Translations under genes and position numbers: made by a program
DNA from: Pantoea sp. 18069
GTDB lineage: Bacteria > Pseudomonadota > Gammaproteobacteria > Burkholderiales > Burkholderiaceae_C
NCBI RefSeq assembly: GCF_902706035.1
Contig: NZ_CACSJA010000011.1
Span: forward strand, 86,039 to 150,038
Direction of reading: 5' to 3'
DNA length: 64,000 bases
Shown: positions 9,185 to 19,005 of the stretch, one piece after another
How the letters are laid out: every line of letters starts with the position of its first letter
How positions within the stretch are numbered: the first letter of the stretch is position 1
The notes under the pieces: model-generated
What the model was told of the DNA's origin: nothing
What the model saw: the letters and a program-made list of their open reading frames with translations, nothing else
Databases searched by the model: none

Positions 9185-9275
9185 GCTTCCCCCTCTCATC
9201 CTTCGGTGGAGGGGGGCGCCCGGCTAGGGGCGCCCGGCGAGGGACGGCACCCTCGCTGCGGGGCGGCCCTTGCTT
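9185..9275. repeat. GC-rich palindromic repeat, copy 2
   Basis: Second copy of the repeat after glmM: GCTTCCCCCTCTCA, a TTCG-looped hairpin, GGGGGGCGCCCGGC, AGGGACGGCA and GGGGCGGCCCTTGCT in the same order. The copy's left part (CACCCCCTGAGCGGCTAACGC, about 9009-9028) is separated from the rest by the 14-bp minisatellite. A short internal duplication (GGGGCGCCCGGC twice near 9211-9238) is also present. Confidence 0.7.
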
Positions 9276-9381
9276 GGTGCCCCTGGGGTGGGAGTGCTAT
9301 TTGTCAGGCTGGGCATGCATCTCGCGTTTGCCTGCCTCTCGAGGATTGTGGGCAGAGCCCTGTCCAGCGCAGGGCCGAATT

Positions 9382-10863
9382 TCAACCCAGGTTCAGTTCC
9401 AGCTGCCAGTGGGTCTTGAGCCAGGCCTGCTGTTCTTCCTGCAGCAAAAACGCCGACTGGGGATAGTTCTGTGACCAGTCGCTGCTCGCGCTGAGCTTGA
9501 AGCGCGGCCCGTCGGCTTCGATCTGCAGGCTTGCGAGCTCCGGCGGGCGCCGCGCATGGCACAGCAGCACGGCCAGGCGCAAGGCCAGCAATGGGTAGAC
9601 ATGCTGTGGCTCGGTGAGCATTTCGGGCTCGAGCTTGCGCAGCTTGCCGCGCTGGCCGCACACCAGTTGGGCCAGCAGGTCGCGCTCGGCCTGGGTAAAG
9701 CCCGCGGCCGTGGTGTTCTGCAGTACATAGGCACCGTGGCGGTGGTAGTTGCTGTGCGCGATATGGCTGCCGATCTCATGCAGCAGGGCCGCATGGCTCA
9801 GTGGTTTGTAATGCTCTGCAGAGGTCTCCGGGGCCAGTTGTTCGAGCAGGTTGCGCGCGACGCCTGCAACGCGATGTGCCTGGTCGGCATCGACGGAAAA
9901 CTTCTGCATCAGGCCGTGCACGGCAGCCGTGCGCAGGTCCGTGCACAGCGGGTCCTGCTCGACCAGGGTGTGCAGCACGCCCTGGCGCAACGCCCCTTCG
10001 GCCACGCGCAGCGAGCGCAGCTGCAGCAGGTCGAACAGCGCCTGCATGATGCTCACGCCGCCGGCAATCACCGCGCGTCTATCTTCCTTGAGGCCTACGA
10101 GCCGGATCTGGTCGGTGGTCTGGGCGCGCACCAGGCTGTCGTGCAGCCATGCGAGCCCTTCGGCGTCGATGATGCCCGGCGTGCGCCCGCTTGCGGCCAG
10201 GATGTCGCCTATGGCCGCAGCCGTGCCCGAGGACGCATAGACGGCGTCCCAGTCGCCGCCGTGGATGCTGTCGAGCGCTTCGTCGAGCACCGCGCGCGCG
10301 GCCACGGCCGCGAGCGAGAACGCCGAGCGGCTGAGCTCGCCCTGCGGGAAGTAGCGCTGGGACCAGGCCACGCTGCCCAGGCGCAGCGACAGCGCCTGCT
10401 GCGCCTCCTGGTGCCGGCCCAGCACCAGCTCGGTCGAGCGCCCGCCGATGTCGATCACCAGCCGGCGTTCGTCGGAGGCCGGCAGCAGGCTGCTCACGCC
10501 GCGGTAGATCAGCCGGGCCTCTTCTTCGCCGGCAATGATTTCAATCGGGCAGCCCAGCAGTTCGGCGCCGCGTTGCACAAAGGCTTCGCGGTTGCGCGCC
10601 TCGCGCAGCGTCTGCGTTGCGACCGCGCGCACATGGCCGGCGGGAAAGCCCGCCAGGCGCTCGCCGAAGCGCGCCAGGCAGTCCCAGCCGCGCTGCATCG
10701 CCTCTTGGGAAAGAAAGCGTTCGGCGTCAAGGCCGCCGCCCTGGCGCACGGTTTCCTTGAGGTACTCCACGCGCTGGAAGTGGTGGTGGGAGAAGTGACC
10801 GATCTCGAGCCGGAAGCTGTTGGATCCGAGATCGATGGCGGCGAACAAATGGGCGTGGGGCAT
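9382..10863 (-). CDS. ppx: Exopolyphosphatase, long form
   Basis: Releases terminal phosphate from polyphosphate chains. The 493-residue protein is full length for Ppx: catalytic ASKHA domains (AAIDLGSNSFRLEIG at the N-terminus, GEEEARLIYRGV, VIDIGGRSTELVLG, GGVSIMQALFDLL) followed by the C-terminal HD-like helical domain (LSHAALLHEIGSHIAHSNYHRH), which is absent from the shorter paralogue at 5668-6594. Start at 10863 gives the canonical N-terminus MPHAHLFAAIDLGSN; the frame stays open upstream but without homology. It converges on ppk1 across the repeat-filled gap. Confidence 0.93.
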   Translation of the reverse strand: MPHAHLFAAIDLGSNSFRLEIGHFSHHHFQRVEYLKETVRQGGGLDAERFLSQEAMQRGWDCLARFGERLAGFPAGHVRAVATQTLREARNREAFVQRGAELLGCPIEIIAGEEEARLIYRGVSSLLPASDERRLVIDIGGRSTELVLGRHQEAQQALSLRLGSVAWSQRYFPQGELSRSAFSLAAVAARAVLDEALDSIHGGDWDAVYASSGTAAAIGDILAASGRTPGIIDAEGLAWLHDSLVRAQTTDQIRLVGLKEDRRAVIAGGVSIMQALFDLLQLRSLRVAEGALRQGVLHTLVEQDPLCTDLRTAAVHGLMQKFSVDADQAHRVAGVARNLLEQLAPETSAEHYKPLSHAALLHEIGSHIAHSNYHRHGAYVLQNTTAAGFTQAERDLLAQLVCGQRGKLRKLEPEMLTEPQHVYPLLALRLAVLLCHARRPPELASLQIEADGPRFKLSASSDWSQNYPQSAFLLQEEQQAWLKTHWQLELNLG

Positions 10864-11272
10864 GGGCAGGAACCGGTCACGAAACGCAGGGCGTAGAGGG
10901 CAATGGGTGGTGCACGCCACGGCGCGCACCACCTCGTGGAGCGCAAGCGTACACCCGGAATATGGCAAGCGCGTGAAATCGATGCAACAGAAATATGGCG
11001 GGGCATCGACCTTGCGCCGCGAATGCATTCGCGGTGCTGCGCTGGCGCAGTCGAGTGCTTGGGAACACTCCAGGTTGTTGCTGATTTGCAATAACTATGA
11101 AAGGTATTTTTCGATAAATTTAAAGAATGATTAATAATAGAAGTTAGCTATCGGCGATATGAATTACATAGCCATTGATGTGCTTTTGCTTCATGCATCC
11201 CGGGGAGGCACTCAGCGCACCAGGTTTTCTTGGCAGCCGGTTCCGAGTCATTGGTTATCGAGGAGAAAATTT
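10864..11272. other. Intergenic region between ppx and the autotransporter
   Basis: No gene seen. The first ~220 bases are GC-rich and ordinary. The stretch 11088-11175 is markedly AT-rich (for example around 11103-11140) and probably carries the promoter for the downstream autotransporter; TAATAA near 11132 could be part of a -10. No Pho box is recognisable here, unlike at the neighbouring ppk1 and pstS genes. Confidence 0.4.
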
Positions 11273-14200
11273 ATGATGATGAATCTGGAGTTGGTTGATT
11301 TCAGGAAAAGCACTGTGGCAATTGCCGTGTCTTGTGTCTTGTGGGGCGCAAGCGGCGGTGCGTTGGCAAATCAACGGGGAAGCGCAGATTTCGCGAAGAC
11401 TTTGCAGGATGTTGGAGCGAATCTCAAAAAAGCGGGTGTGCCGCCCCGGCCCCAGCCTGCAAATGAAAACGACAACACTCTTGCCGGCGAGTTGAGGAAG
11501 GCCGCGGCGCGGCGCCAACAAGCGACTGCGGTGCCCCTCCCGCCCCAGCCTGCTGCTCAGCTACCCGTGTTTGTGTTGCCAGAGGCGCTGCAAAAAAGGC
11601 TTCAGCATCTCGTGCAGGCGCAAGTAAACACGCACTCCGATGGATCGGACGACGACGGATGGGGCTCTACGCCGGCGCAAATCGAGTCGAGCAAGAGGCC
11701 GTTGATGCATGCCGTGCAGCCGCAGGCAGGGCAGGATAGGGCGCAAAGGCCAGCCCCGCAGGAGCAAATGCAGCCACAGGCTCGGCAGGGATGGGTGACG
11801 CAGCCGGCCCAGAAGGCTGAAGCGGTGGATTTTCTTACGGCGATGGCCAGGAGACGCGCTGTTATCGAGGACGAGGAGGACGCTCCCGAAGCGGAAAAAC
11901 AGCCGCCCATGCAATCGCGGGAAGACCGGCAGAAGGCGCAGCAGGTGCTGGCCAACCTGCTCGAGAGGGGGCCGAGCCGGGACATGGCGAAACCTCCTGC
12001 CGCACCCCCTATCGCTCCTGAAGTGCAAGAGGGTTCCCTGACCGTGCCGCAGCCAGGCACGACCGCCGCGGCGCCTGAGCTTCAAGCGCCGCCGTCCGCA
12101 GCGCGACCCCTGGTGATGCAGCCGTCTCCAGCCCCTGTTGTGAGCGGGCCGCCTGCCGATATCGATGCTGCAATGCCGGTGCAGGCATTGCCCAAGCCGT
12201 GGCCATTGCCGCCGCACGCGGCTGCATTGCCGCAGGATTTGATGCCGTCGGCGATGCCGCTGGCGGCGGATGCCGATGGCGCGGAGATTCCGGCGCCGGC
12301 TGCTGCTCCCGCTCCCCTGCCTAAGCCGGCCCCAGCCGTGCTGACTCTGGTCCCGCAGCCGGAGGCGATGCTGCCCGAGCTGCCCCCGATTGCGGCCGCT
12401 GCGCCACGGCGGCCCGCAGCCACAGCGGTGGCACCTTCGGTTCCCGAGCCTTCAGCGCCAGCGGCACAGCGCAAACGCCCCGCCGACCTGACCATTGATA
12501 CCGACACGCGCTACGAGTTCGACGGCAAGATGGGACGTGCGCCCAAGCTCATCAAGCGCGGCGTTGGCACCCTGGTGCTGAACCATGCTGGCGAGATGCG
12601 CAACGGCGTGCATCTCAAGCAGGGCCGCATTGAGCTGGGCCATGCGCAGGGCCTGGGCGAAGGCAGCCTGCTCATGGACGATGGCAGCGCCATCGACCTG
12701 GCGCTGGACGGCATGACCGTGGCCAACGATCTCCATATGACAGGCAGCGACGATCCGGAAATCAATACGGGCAGCAACCACCAGGTCTGGGCGGGTGCGA
12801 TCAGCGGCGCCGGTTTTCTGAGCAAGCAGGGCGCTGGCAGCTTGACCTTGACCAGCGCCGCCAACAACTACACCGGTGCGACCGACGTCGCCCAGGGTAC
12901 GCTGCAGGCCGGGGCGACCAACACTTTCAGCGCGGCCTCGGTCCACAGTGTTGCGACGGATGCGGCCTTGAGTCTTGCAGGCTTTGATCAGACGATTGCC
13001 GGCCTGAACAACCGCGGCATGGTGCAGTTCAGCGCTGCATCGGCAGCGCCTGGTACGGTGTTGACGGTCACCGGCCCGTATGTGGGCCATGGCGGTGAAC
13101 TGGCCGTCGCGGCCAATGCCAGTGCAAGTGACCGCCTGCTGCTCAGCGGCGCTGCTGCCGTCGCCAGCGGAAACACCACCGTGCGTGTCACCAATGTCGG
13201 TGATCTCGGTGAGAAAACCACGGATGCCGGCATTGCAATCATCGCCACCGAGAACGGCGCGCGCCTTGAGCCCGGGGCTTTTGCGCTTGCAGGTGGCCAT
13301 GTGGATGCGGGCGCTTACGAATACCGCCTGCATCAGACAGACGAGGGTGCGAGTCTGCAGTCGTCCTATCGCGCGGAAGTGCCGCTGATCTCGGCGCTGC
13401 CAGCCCAGCTGCGCCAGGCCGACATGGGCATGCTGGGTGACATGCACCAGCGCCTGGGCGACGCGCCGAGCGGCGCCGGCAATGACCGCCGGGCCTGGGG
13501 GCGCATGCTGCGCACCGACCCCGGAATCCGCCAGCAGGGCAGCGTGAACCCGCAAAGCAGTGGCCATCTGACGGGTTTCCAGACCGGGCTGGACCTGTAT
13601 GCCGCCAAGAACGTCCATGCCGGTTTCTATCTGGGCCAGCTCAAGGGCGATACGGGGGTCAAGGGCCTTGCCAGCGGCGTTGCGGACAAATACGTGGGGT
13701 TCAACCGCCTGCAGGGCCGTTACCTGGGCCTGTATGCGAGCTGGCTGGGCGATGGCGGCCTCTATGCCGACACGGTGCTGCAGTGGGCCGACTACCGCAA
13801 CCATTTGCATACGCAGGAAAGCCATGCCGCGACCAAGGGCCGCAGCCGGCTCGCGTCGCTGGAAACAGGCCGGCCCTTTGCCATCGACAGCCGGTGGCAG
13901 ATCGAGCCCCAGGCCCAGCTCGTGTACCGCCGGATCAGTCTGCATGACACGGCCTTGAGCCACGCGACGGTGCAGCACAAGACCCCCAGCGACTGGACGC
14001 TGCGCCTGGGCGCGCGCCTCAAGGGCAGTTTCACGACCCGCGCCGGCGTGCTCCAGCCCTATGGCAGTGTCAATGTCTACCGGTCCAGCAGCACGAGCGA
14101 TGTCGCCCGCTTTGTGGTTCCCGCGGCCACCACCGACATCCACACCCGGGGCGGCCACACCAGCACGGCGCTGGCCGCAGGTGCGACCTTGCAACTCAAC

Positions 14201-14308
14201 CAGCGCACCAGCTTTTATGGCGAGCTGAGCCGGCATTGGGCCAACGGCGGGCAGGCACGCGTCAAAAGCGGGGTGCAGGCCACCGCGGGCGTGAAGCTGC
14301 ACTGGTGA
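11273..14308 (+). CDS. Type Va autotransporter with Pro/Gln/Ala-rich passenger
   Basis: Self-secreting outer-membrane protein of 1011 residues. An N-terminal signal peptide (hydrophobic stretch STVAIAVSCVLWGASGGALA) is probably cut after residue 32. Residues ~45-400 are unusually rich in Pro, Ala and Gln and predicted disordered. Residues ~403-600 hold two passenger-associated repeats (RGVGTLVLNHAGEMRNGVHL; GAGSLTLTSAANNYTGATDV), the usual beta-helix pieces. From about 737 (RRAWGRMLRTD) to the end is a ~275-residue autotransporter beta-barrel domain ending in Trp (AGVKLHW), as outer-membrane barrels do. The start at 11273 is backed by GAGGAG 7 bases upstream; an earlier in-frame ATG at 11159 would bury the signal peptide. 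Function of the passenger is unknown. Confidence 0.88.
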   Translation: MMMNLELVDFRKSTVAIAVSCVLWGASGGALANQRGSADFAKTLQDVGANLKKAGVPPRPQPANENDNTLAGELRKAAARRQQATAVPLPPQPAAQLPVFVLPEALQKRLQHLVQAQVNTHSDGSDDDGWGSTPAQIESSKRPLMHAVQPQAGQDRAQRPAPQEQMQPQARQGWVTQPAQKAEAVDFLTAMARRRAVIEDEEDAPEAEKQPPMQSREDRQKAQQVLANLLERGPSRDMAKPPAAPPIAPEVQEGSLTVPQPGTTAAAPELQAPPSAARPLVMQPSPAPVVSGPPADIDAAMPVQALPKPWPLPPHAAALPQDLMPSAMPLAADADGAEIPAPAAAPAPLPKPAPAVLTLVPQPEAMLPELPPIAAAAPRRPAATAVAPSVPEPSAPAAQRKRPADLTIDTDTRYEFDGKMGRAPKLIKRGVGTLVLNHAGEMRNGVHLKQGRIELGHAQGLGEGSLLMDDGSAIDLALDGMTVANDLHMTGSDDPEINTGSNHQVWAGAISGAGFLSKQGAGSLTLTSAANNYTGATDVAQGTLQAGATNTFSAASVHSVATDAALSLAGFDQTIAGLNNRGMVQFSAASAAPGTVLTVTGPYVGHGGELAVAANASASDRLLLSGAAAVASGNTTVRVTNVGDLGEKTTDAGIAIIATENGARLEPGAFALAGGHVDAGAYEYRLHQTDEGASLQSSYRAEVPLISALPAQLRQADMGMLGDMHQRLGDAPSGAGNDRRAWGRMLRTDPGIRQQGSVNPQSSGHLTGFQTGLDLYAAKNVHAGFYLGQLKGDTGVKGLASGVADKYVGFNRLQGRYLGLYASWLGDGGLYADTVLQWADYRNHLHTQESHAATKGRSRLASLETGRPFAIDSRWQIEPQAQLVYRRISLHDTALSHATVQHKTPSDWTLRLGARLKGSFTTRAGVLQPYGSVNVYRSSSTSDVARFVVPAATTDIHTRGGHTSTALAAGATLQLNQRTSFYGELSRHWANGGQARVKSGVQATAGVKLHW

Positions 14309-14353
14309 CAGGGTTTGCACGCCGCCAGGCTATGTCATAAGAGGCACAACAAC

Positions 14354-14371
14354 TTGTCACGAGGCCGTCAT
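14354..14371 (+). promoter_or_regulatory. Pho box upstream of pstS
   Basis: Imperfect 7-4-7 direct repeat TTGTCAC (14354-14360), GAGG, CCGTCAT (14365-14371), ending 56 bases before the pstS start. A further TGTCAT half-site occurs near 14334. This fits PhoB control of pst in other proteobacteria; match to consensus is weaker than for the ppk1 site. Confidence 0.6.
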
Positions 14372-14427
14372 AAAAGGTTTCTAAAGTCACGGACATCACA
14401 GTTTTTTCCAACCTGAGAGGTGCGTTC

Positions 14428-15468
14428 ATGAAGTGGTCCGTGATTCAAATTCTGGCGGCTGGTGTTGTAGCTGGCTCCGGCGTGGGCAGTGCCTGGGCGC
14501 AACAGGAAGCCACCGGTGCAGGCGCGAGCTTCCCCGCACCGCTGTATTCCAAGTGGGCGGCCGACTACAACAAGGCCACGGGCGTCAAGATCAACTACCA
14601 GTCGGTAGGATCGAGCGCCGGTCTCAAGCAGATCGAAGCCAAGACCGTTGACTTCGGCGCTTCGGATGAGCCGCTGAAAGACGACGAACTGGCCAAGAAG
14701 GGCCTGGTGCAGTTCCCCACCGTGATCGGCGGCATCATCCCCGTGGTCAACATCGCCGGCGTCAAGCCCGGCGAGCTCAAGCTCACCGGCAAGGTGCTGG
14801 GCGACATCTACCTGGGCAAGATCAGCAAGTGGAACGATGCCGCCATCGTCGCGCTCAACCCCGGCGTGAAGCTGCCTGACGCGACCATCGCTCCCGTGCG
14901 CCGCGCCGACGGCTCGGGCACGACCTTTGGCTTCACCAACTACCTGAGCGCAGTGAACGCCGAGTGGAAGGAAAAAGTCGGTGAAGGCAAGGCGGTGAAC
15001 TGGCCCACGGGCGCGGGTGGCAAGGGCAATGAAGGCGTCGCCGCTTTCGTCGGCCGCCTGCCCAACTCCATCGGCTACGTCGAGTACGCCTATGTGAAGC
15101 AGAACAAGATGACCTACGCGCTGCTGCAAAACCGCGAAGGCAACTTTGTCTCGCCTGACGAAGTGTCGTTCAAGGCCGCCGCCGCCGGTGCCGACTGGAC
15201 CAAGAGCTTCTACCAGATCCTGGGCAACCAGCCTGGCAAGGATGCATGGCCCATCACTTCGGCCACCTTCATCGTGATGCACAAGGCGCAGGACAAGCCC
15301 GCGCAGGCCGCGGCCTCGCTGAAGTTCTTCGAGTGGGCCTACAAGTCGGGCGACGGCACGGCCAGCGGCCTGGACTATGTGCCCATGCCCGAAGAAGTGA
15401 AGAAGGTGATCTACAAGGCCTGGGCCGACATCAAGGACTCTTCCGGTAACGCCATCGCTGTAAAGTAA
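14428..15468 (+). CDS. pstS: Phosphate ABC transporter, periplasmic binding protein
   Basis: High-affinity phosphate-binding protein of the Pst importer, 346 residues. A signal peptide ([20 protein letters not shown]) precedes the mature start [19 protein letters not shown], the typical PstS N-terminus; no lipobox, so it should be soluble in the periplasm. Phosphate-binding loops are visible in [29 protein letters not shown] and [12 protein letters not shown]. First gene of pstSCAB-phoU-phoBR. A hairpin after it probably lets pstS be made in excess over the membrane genes. Confidence 0.97.
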   Translation: MKWSVIQILAAGVVAGSGVGSAWAQQEATGAGASFPAPLYSKWAADYNKATGVKINYQSVGSSAGLKQIEAKTVDFGASDEPLKDDELAKKGLVQFPTVIGGIIPVVNIAGVKPGELKLTGKVLGDIYLGKISKWNDAAIVALNPGVKLPDATIAPVRRADGSGTTFGFTNYLSAVNAEWKEKVGEGKAVNWPTGAGGKGNEGVAAFVGRLPNSIGYVEYAYVKQNKMTYALLQNREGNFVSPDEVSFKAAAAGADWTKSFYQILGNQPGKDAWPITSATFIVMHKAQDKPAQAAASLKFFEWAYKSGDGTASGLDYVPMPEEVKKVIYKAWADIKDSSGNAIAVK

Positions 15469-15478
15469 GCGTACCCAT

Positions 15479-15507
15479 GGCGGTGCACCCTGGGTGCACC
15501 GCCTTTT
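15479..15507 (+). terminator. Intra-operon hairpin after pstS
   Basis: Strong 12-bp stem GGCGGTGCACCC/GGGTGCACCGCC with a minimal loop, followed by only TTTTC, 10 bases after the pstS stop. The short T-run suggests a partial terminator or an mRNA-stabilising hairpin that uncouples pstS levels from pstC. Confidence 0.7.
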
Positions 15508-15548
15508 CGGTGCTTGTGTGATGAACCTATTTTGAAGAGGCGCTCAGC

Positions 15549-16574
15549 GTGTCCACTCCATCGACTGCCCGTGCCATGCCTGCGTCTGCAAAGACGCCAG
15601 CCACGCCACGCGGCCCAACACCCCGTCGTCTGAACGCCCTGTCCGGCGTCTGGGCCGACCGTGGCTTTGCCTGGCTCGCCCGCGCCGCGGCCGTGCTGAC
15701 CCTGGGTCTGCTCGCTGCCATTCTGGGCTCGCTGCTGATAGGCGCCTGGCCCGCAATCCATGAATACGGCCTGGGATTCCTCACCAGCAGCGTCTGGGAT
15801 CCCGTGCAGAACCAGTACGGCGGACTGGTGATGATCTACGGCACGCTTGCCACCTCGATCATCGCGCTGGTGATCGCCGTGCCCGTGAGCTTCGGCATCG
15901 CCCTGTTCCTGACCGAACTGTCCCCGGCCTGGCTCAAGCGCCCGCTGGGAACGGCCATCGAACTGCTGGCCGCCGTGCCGTCCATCGTCTACGGCATGTG
16001 GGGGCTGATGGTCTTCGGTCCCGTGCTCGCCACCTACGTGCAGATACCGCTGCAGTCGCTGTTTGCGGGCATTCCCTATCTTCAAGCCTTCGTCTCCGGC
16101 CCGCCCGTGGGCATCGGCATTCTGTCGGCCGGCATCATCCTGGCCATCATGGTCATTCCGTTCATTGCTTCGGTGATGCGCGACGTGTTCGAAGTCACGC
16201 CGGCGCTGCTCAAGGAATCGGCCTACGGTCTGGGTGCGACCACCTGGGAAGTGGTCTGGAAAGTCGTGCTGCCCTACACCAAGACCGGCGTGCTCGGCGG
16301 CGTGATGCTGGGACTGGGACGCGCGCTTGGTGAAACCATGGCCGTCACTTTCGTGATCGGCAACATGAACCAGCTCAACTCGCTGTCGATTTTCGAAGCC
16401 GCCAACAGCATCACGTCGGCGCTGGCCAACGAGTTCGCCGAAGCCGGCGAAGGCCTGCACCAGGCCTCGCTGATCTATCTGGGCCTGATCCTGTTCTTCA
16501 TCACCTTCGTGGTGCTGTCGCTGTCCAAGGTGCTGCTGTCCCGCCTGCAGAAGAATGAAGGAGCGCGCTCATGA
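15549..16574 (+). CDS. pstC: Phosphate ABC transporter permease PstC
   Basis: One of two membrane subunits of the Pst phosphate importer, 341 residues. After a ~45-residue Thr/Pro-rich cytoplasmic N-terminus there are about six membrane segments; the BPD_transp_1 region contains the coupling EAA-like loop ([20 protein letters not shown], about residues 219-238). The start is a GTG with GAGG upstream; an internal ATG at 15573 is an alternative. It overlaps pstA by four bases (ATGA), indicating translational coupling. Confidence 0.94.
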   Translation: MSTPSTARAMPASAKTPATPRGPTPRRLNALSGVWADRGFAWLARAAAVLTLGLLAAILGSLLIGAWPAIHEYGLGFLTSSVWDPVQNQYGGLVMIYGTLATSIIALVIAVPVSFGIALFLTELSPAWLKRPLGTAIELLAAVPSIVYGMWGLMVFGPVLATYVQIPLQSLFAGIPYLQAFVSGPPVGIGILSAGIILAIMVIPFIASVMRDVFEVTPALLKESAYGLGATTWEVVWKVVLPYTKTGVLGGVMLGLGRALGETMAVTFVIGNMNQLNSLSIFEAANSITSALANEFAEAGEGLHQASLIYLGLILFFITFVVLSLSKVLLSRLQKNEGARS

Positions 16575-17470
16575 ACCCGAGCCCTGTGAACGGCACGGCC
16601 CACCGGGTCCTGCAGGCGGCCGAGCTGGCCGCCCAGCGCCAGGCGCGCTATGCATCGCGCAAGCGCGTCAACCAGGTCGCGCTGACGCTGGCGCTGGCCG
16701 CTATGGCCTTCGGCCTGTTCTGGCTGGTCTGGATTCTGTGGGAGACCATACGCCTGGGCCTGGGCGGCCTGAGCCTGATGCTCTTCACCGACATGACGCC
16801 GCCGCCGAACGAGGCCGGCGGCCTGGCCAACGCGATCTTCGGCTCGCTGGTCATGGTGACCATGGCGACGCTGATCGGCACGCCTATCGGCATCCTGGCC
16901 GGCGTGTATCTTGCCGAGTACGAGCAGCGCGGCTGGCTCGCGCGCACCACGCGCTTCGTCAACGACATCCTGCTGTCGGCGCCGAGCATCGTCATCGGCC
17001 TGTTCGTCTACGCCGTGGTCGTGGCCCAACTCAAGAGCTTCTCCGGTTTTGCCGGTGTGGTGGCGCTGGCGCTGATCGTGATTCCGGTCGTGATCCGCAC
17101 CACCGAGAACATGCTGATGCTGGTGCCGTCCAGCCTGCGCGAAGCGGCCTATGCGCTGGGCACGCCCAAGTGGAAAGTCATCATGATGGTCACGCTGCGC
17201 GCGGCGCGCGCCGGCGTGATCACCGGCGTGCTGCTGGCCGTGGCGCGTATCGCGGGGGAGACCGCGCCGCTGCTGTTCACCGCGCTGAACAACCAGTTCT
17301 GGAATGCCGACCTGAGCAAGCCCATGGCGAGCCTGCCGGTGACCATCTTCAAGTTTGCAATGAGCCCGTACGAGAACTGGCAGCAGCTGGCCTGGGCCGG
17401 CGTCTTCCTGATCACCGTGGCCGTGCTGGGTCTCAATATCCTGGCGCGTGTGCTCACACGCCAAAAATAA
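16571..17470 (+). CDS. pstA: Phosphate ABC transporter permease PstA
   Basis: Second membrane subunit of the Pst importer, 299 residues with about six transmembrane helices. The coupling loop [19 protein letters not shown] (about residues 192-210) should dock on PstB. Typical family features include [14 protein letters not shown] and [14 protein letters not shown]. Overlaps the pstC stop by four bases and is followed by pstB after 16 bases. Confidence 0.95.
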   Translation: MNPSPVNGTAHRVLQAAELAAQRQARYASRKRVNQVALTLALAAMAFGLFWLVWILWETIRLGLGGLSLMLFTDMTPPPNEAGGLANAIFGSLVMVTMATLIGTPIGILAGVYLAEYEQRGWLARTTRFVNDILLSAPSIVIGLFVYAVVVAQLKSFSGFAGVVALALIVIPVVIRTTENMLMLVPSSLREAAYALGTPKWKVIMMVTLRAARAGVITGVLLAVARIAGETAPLLFTALNNQFWNADLSKPMASLPVTIFKFAMSPYENWQQLAWAGVFLITVAVLGLNILARVLTRQK

Positions 17471-17486
17471 GGCAAGGTAACTTCCC

Positions 17487-18272
17487 ATGTCGACCACTCT
17501 TTCTCCCATTCCCTCCCTGTCGTCCAAGCTGACGGTGCGCAACCTCAACTTCTATTACGGCAAGTTCCACGCGCTCAAGGGCATCAACCTGGACATTCCG
17601 GAAAAGAAGGTCACGGCGTTCATCGGTCCGTCGGGCTGCGGCAAGTCGACACTGCTGCGTACTTTCAACCGCATGTTCGAGCTCTATCCCGACCAGCGCG
17701 CCCAGGGCGAGATCCTGCTCGATGGCGACAATCTGCTGACCAGCAAGCAGGACGTGGCGCTGGTCCGCGCCAAGATCGGCATGGTTTTCCAGAAACCCAC
17801 ACCGTTCCCGATGTCGATCTACGACAACATCGCCTTTGGCGTCAAACTGTTCGAACGCCTGAGCGCCACCGACATGGACGACCGCGTCGAATGGGCGCTG
17901 CGCAAGGCGGCGCTGTGGAATGAAGTCAAGGACAAGCTGCAGCAAAGCGGCTCGGGCCTGTCGGGCGGCCAGCAGCAGCGCCTGTGCATCGCGCGCGGCA
18001 TTGCGATCAAGCCCGAAGTGCTGCTGCTCGACGAACCGTGCTCGGCGCTGGACCCGATCTCGACGGCCAAGATCGAAGAGCTGATCGCCGAGCTCAAGAA
18101 CGACTACACGGTGGTGATCGTCACGCACAACATGCAGCAGGCGGCGCGCTGCAGCGATTACACCGCCTACATGTACCTGGGCGACTTGATGGAGTTCGGC
18201 GAAACCGAGCAGATGTTCTTCAAGCCCCAGCGCAAGGAAACCGAAGATTACATCACTGGCCGTTTCGGCTGA
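17487..18272 (+). CDS. pstB: Phosphate ABC transporter ATP-binding protein
   Basis: ATPase of the Pst importer, 261 residues, expected as a dimer under PstCA. Walker [10 protein letters not shown] (~50), Q-loop [11 protein letters not shown] (~97), signature [13 protein letters not shown] (~160), Walker [14 protein letters not shown] (~180) and H-loop VTHNMQQA (~213) are all intact. A ribosome-binding AAGG precedes the ATG. Fourth gene of the operon, 13 bases before phoU. Confidence 0.97.
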   Translation: MSTTLSPIPSLSSKLTVRNLNFYYGKFHALKGINLDIPEKKVTAFIGPSGCGKSTLLRTFNRMFELYPDQRAQGEILLDGDNLLTSKQDVALVRAKIGMVFQKPTPFPMSIYDNIAFGVKLFERLSATDMDDRVEWALRKAALWNEVKDKLQQSGSGLSGGQQQRLCIARGIAIKPEVLLLDEPCSALDPISTAKIEELIAELKNDYTVVIVTHNMQQAARCSDYTAYMYLGDLMEFGETEQMFFKPQRKETEDYITGRFG

Positions 18273-18285
18273 GGAGACAGGCAAC

Positions 18286-18987
18286 ATGAACGAAAAACAC
18301 CTCTCGTCCCAGTTCGACGCCGAGCTCAACCGTATCTCCACGCGCGTCATGGAGCTCGGTGGCATGGTCGAATCGCAGATCCGCCTGGCCATCTATTCGC
18401 TCGCGGAGTTCAGCGTCGAAGCCGCCGACCAGGTGGACGAGGCCGAGAAGCAGATCAATGCGATGGAAGTCGAGATCGACCACGAGCTGTCGTCTATCAT
18501 CGCCCGGCGCCAGCCGACGGCGCGCGACCTGCGCCTGCTGATCGCGTTCTCCAAGGCCACGGCCAACCTCGAGCGCATGGGCGACGAGGCGCACAAGATG
18601 TCGCGCATGGTGCGCTCCATCGTCAGCAGCGGCTCGGCGCGGGTCCTGCCCTCGAACGAGCTGCGCATCGCCGCCGACCTGGCTTCGGGCCTGCTGCGCA
18701 AGACGCTGGACGCGCTCGCGCGCCTGGACACCAAGGCTGCGGTCGCGATCCTCAAGGAAGACGATCTGATCGACCAGGAGTTCGACGGCTTCGTGCGCAA
18801 GCTCATCACCTACATGATGGAAGACCCGCGCACCATCTCGGCCAGCCTGGACCTGCTGTTCCTGGCCAAGGCCATCGAGCGCATCGGCGACCACTCGAAG
18901 AACCTGGCGGAACTGATCATTTATCTGGTGGAAGGCAAGGATGTGCGCCACCAGACCATGGCCGCCATCGAATCGGCCGTGCTCTAA
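18286..18987 (+). CDS. phoU: Phosphate signalling protein PhoU
   Basis: Negative regulator that links the Pst transporter to PhoR when phosphate is plentiful. The 233-residue, all-helical protein carries the two three-helix PhoU repeats; metal-binding-type acidic motifs appear at ERMGDEAHKMSRM (~90) and ERIGDHSKNLAEL (~198). A GAGGAG ribosome-binding site precedes the ATG. Position between pstB and phoB is standard for this group. Confidence 0.96.
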   Translation: MNEKHLSSQFDAELNRISTRVMELGGMVESQIRLAIYSLAEFSVEAADQVDEAEKQINAMEVEIDHELSSIIARRQPTARDLRLLIAFSKATANLERMGDEAHKMSRMVRSIVSSGSARVLPSNELRIAADLASGLLRKTLDALARLDTKAAVAILKEDDLIDQEFDGFVRKLITYMMEDPRTISASLDLLFLAKAIERIGDHSKNLAELIIYLVEGKDVRHQTMAAIESAVL

Positions 18988-19005
18988 GCCAGAAAGACGA
19001 CAGGG

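Noticed and set aside
9032..9474. Open frames of 120-145 codons through the 14-bp tandem array
   Set aside because: They translate to a low-complexity repeat (GPPYAGRPxRA) in more than one frame, have no ribosome-binding site and run into the antisense of ppx. They arise from the GC-rich array.
11092..11272. Pho box upstream of the autotransporter
   Set aside because: No pair of CTGTCAT-like 7-mers at the right spacing is present, despite the neighbouring Pho genes.
12452..14320. 622-codon open frame antisense to the autotransporter
   Set aside because: The plus-strand frame has a signal peptide, passenger repeats and a complete beta-barrel; the antisense frame shows none of this.
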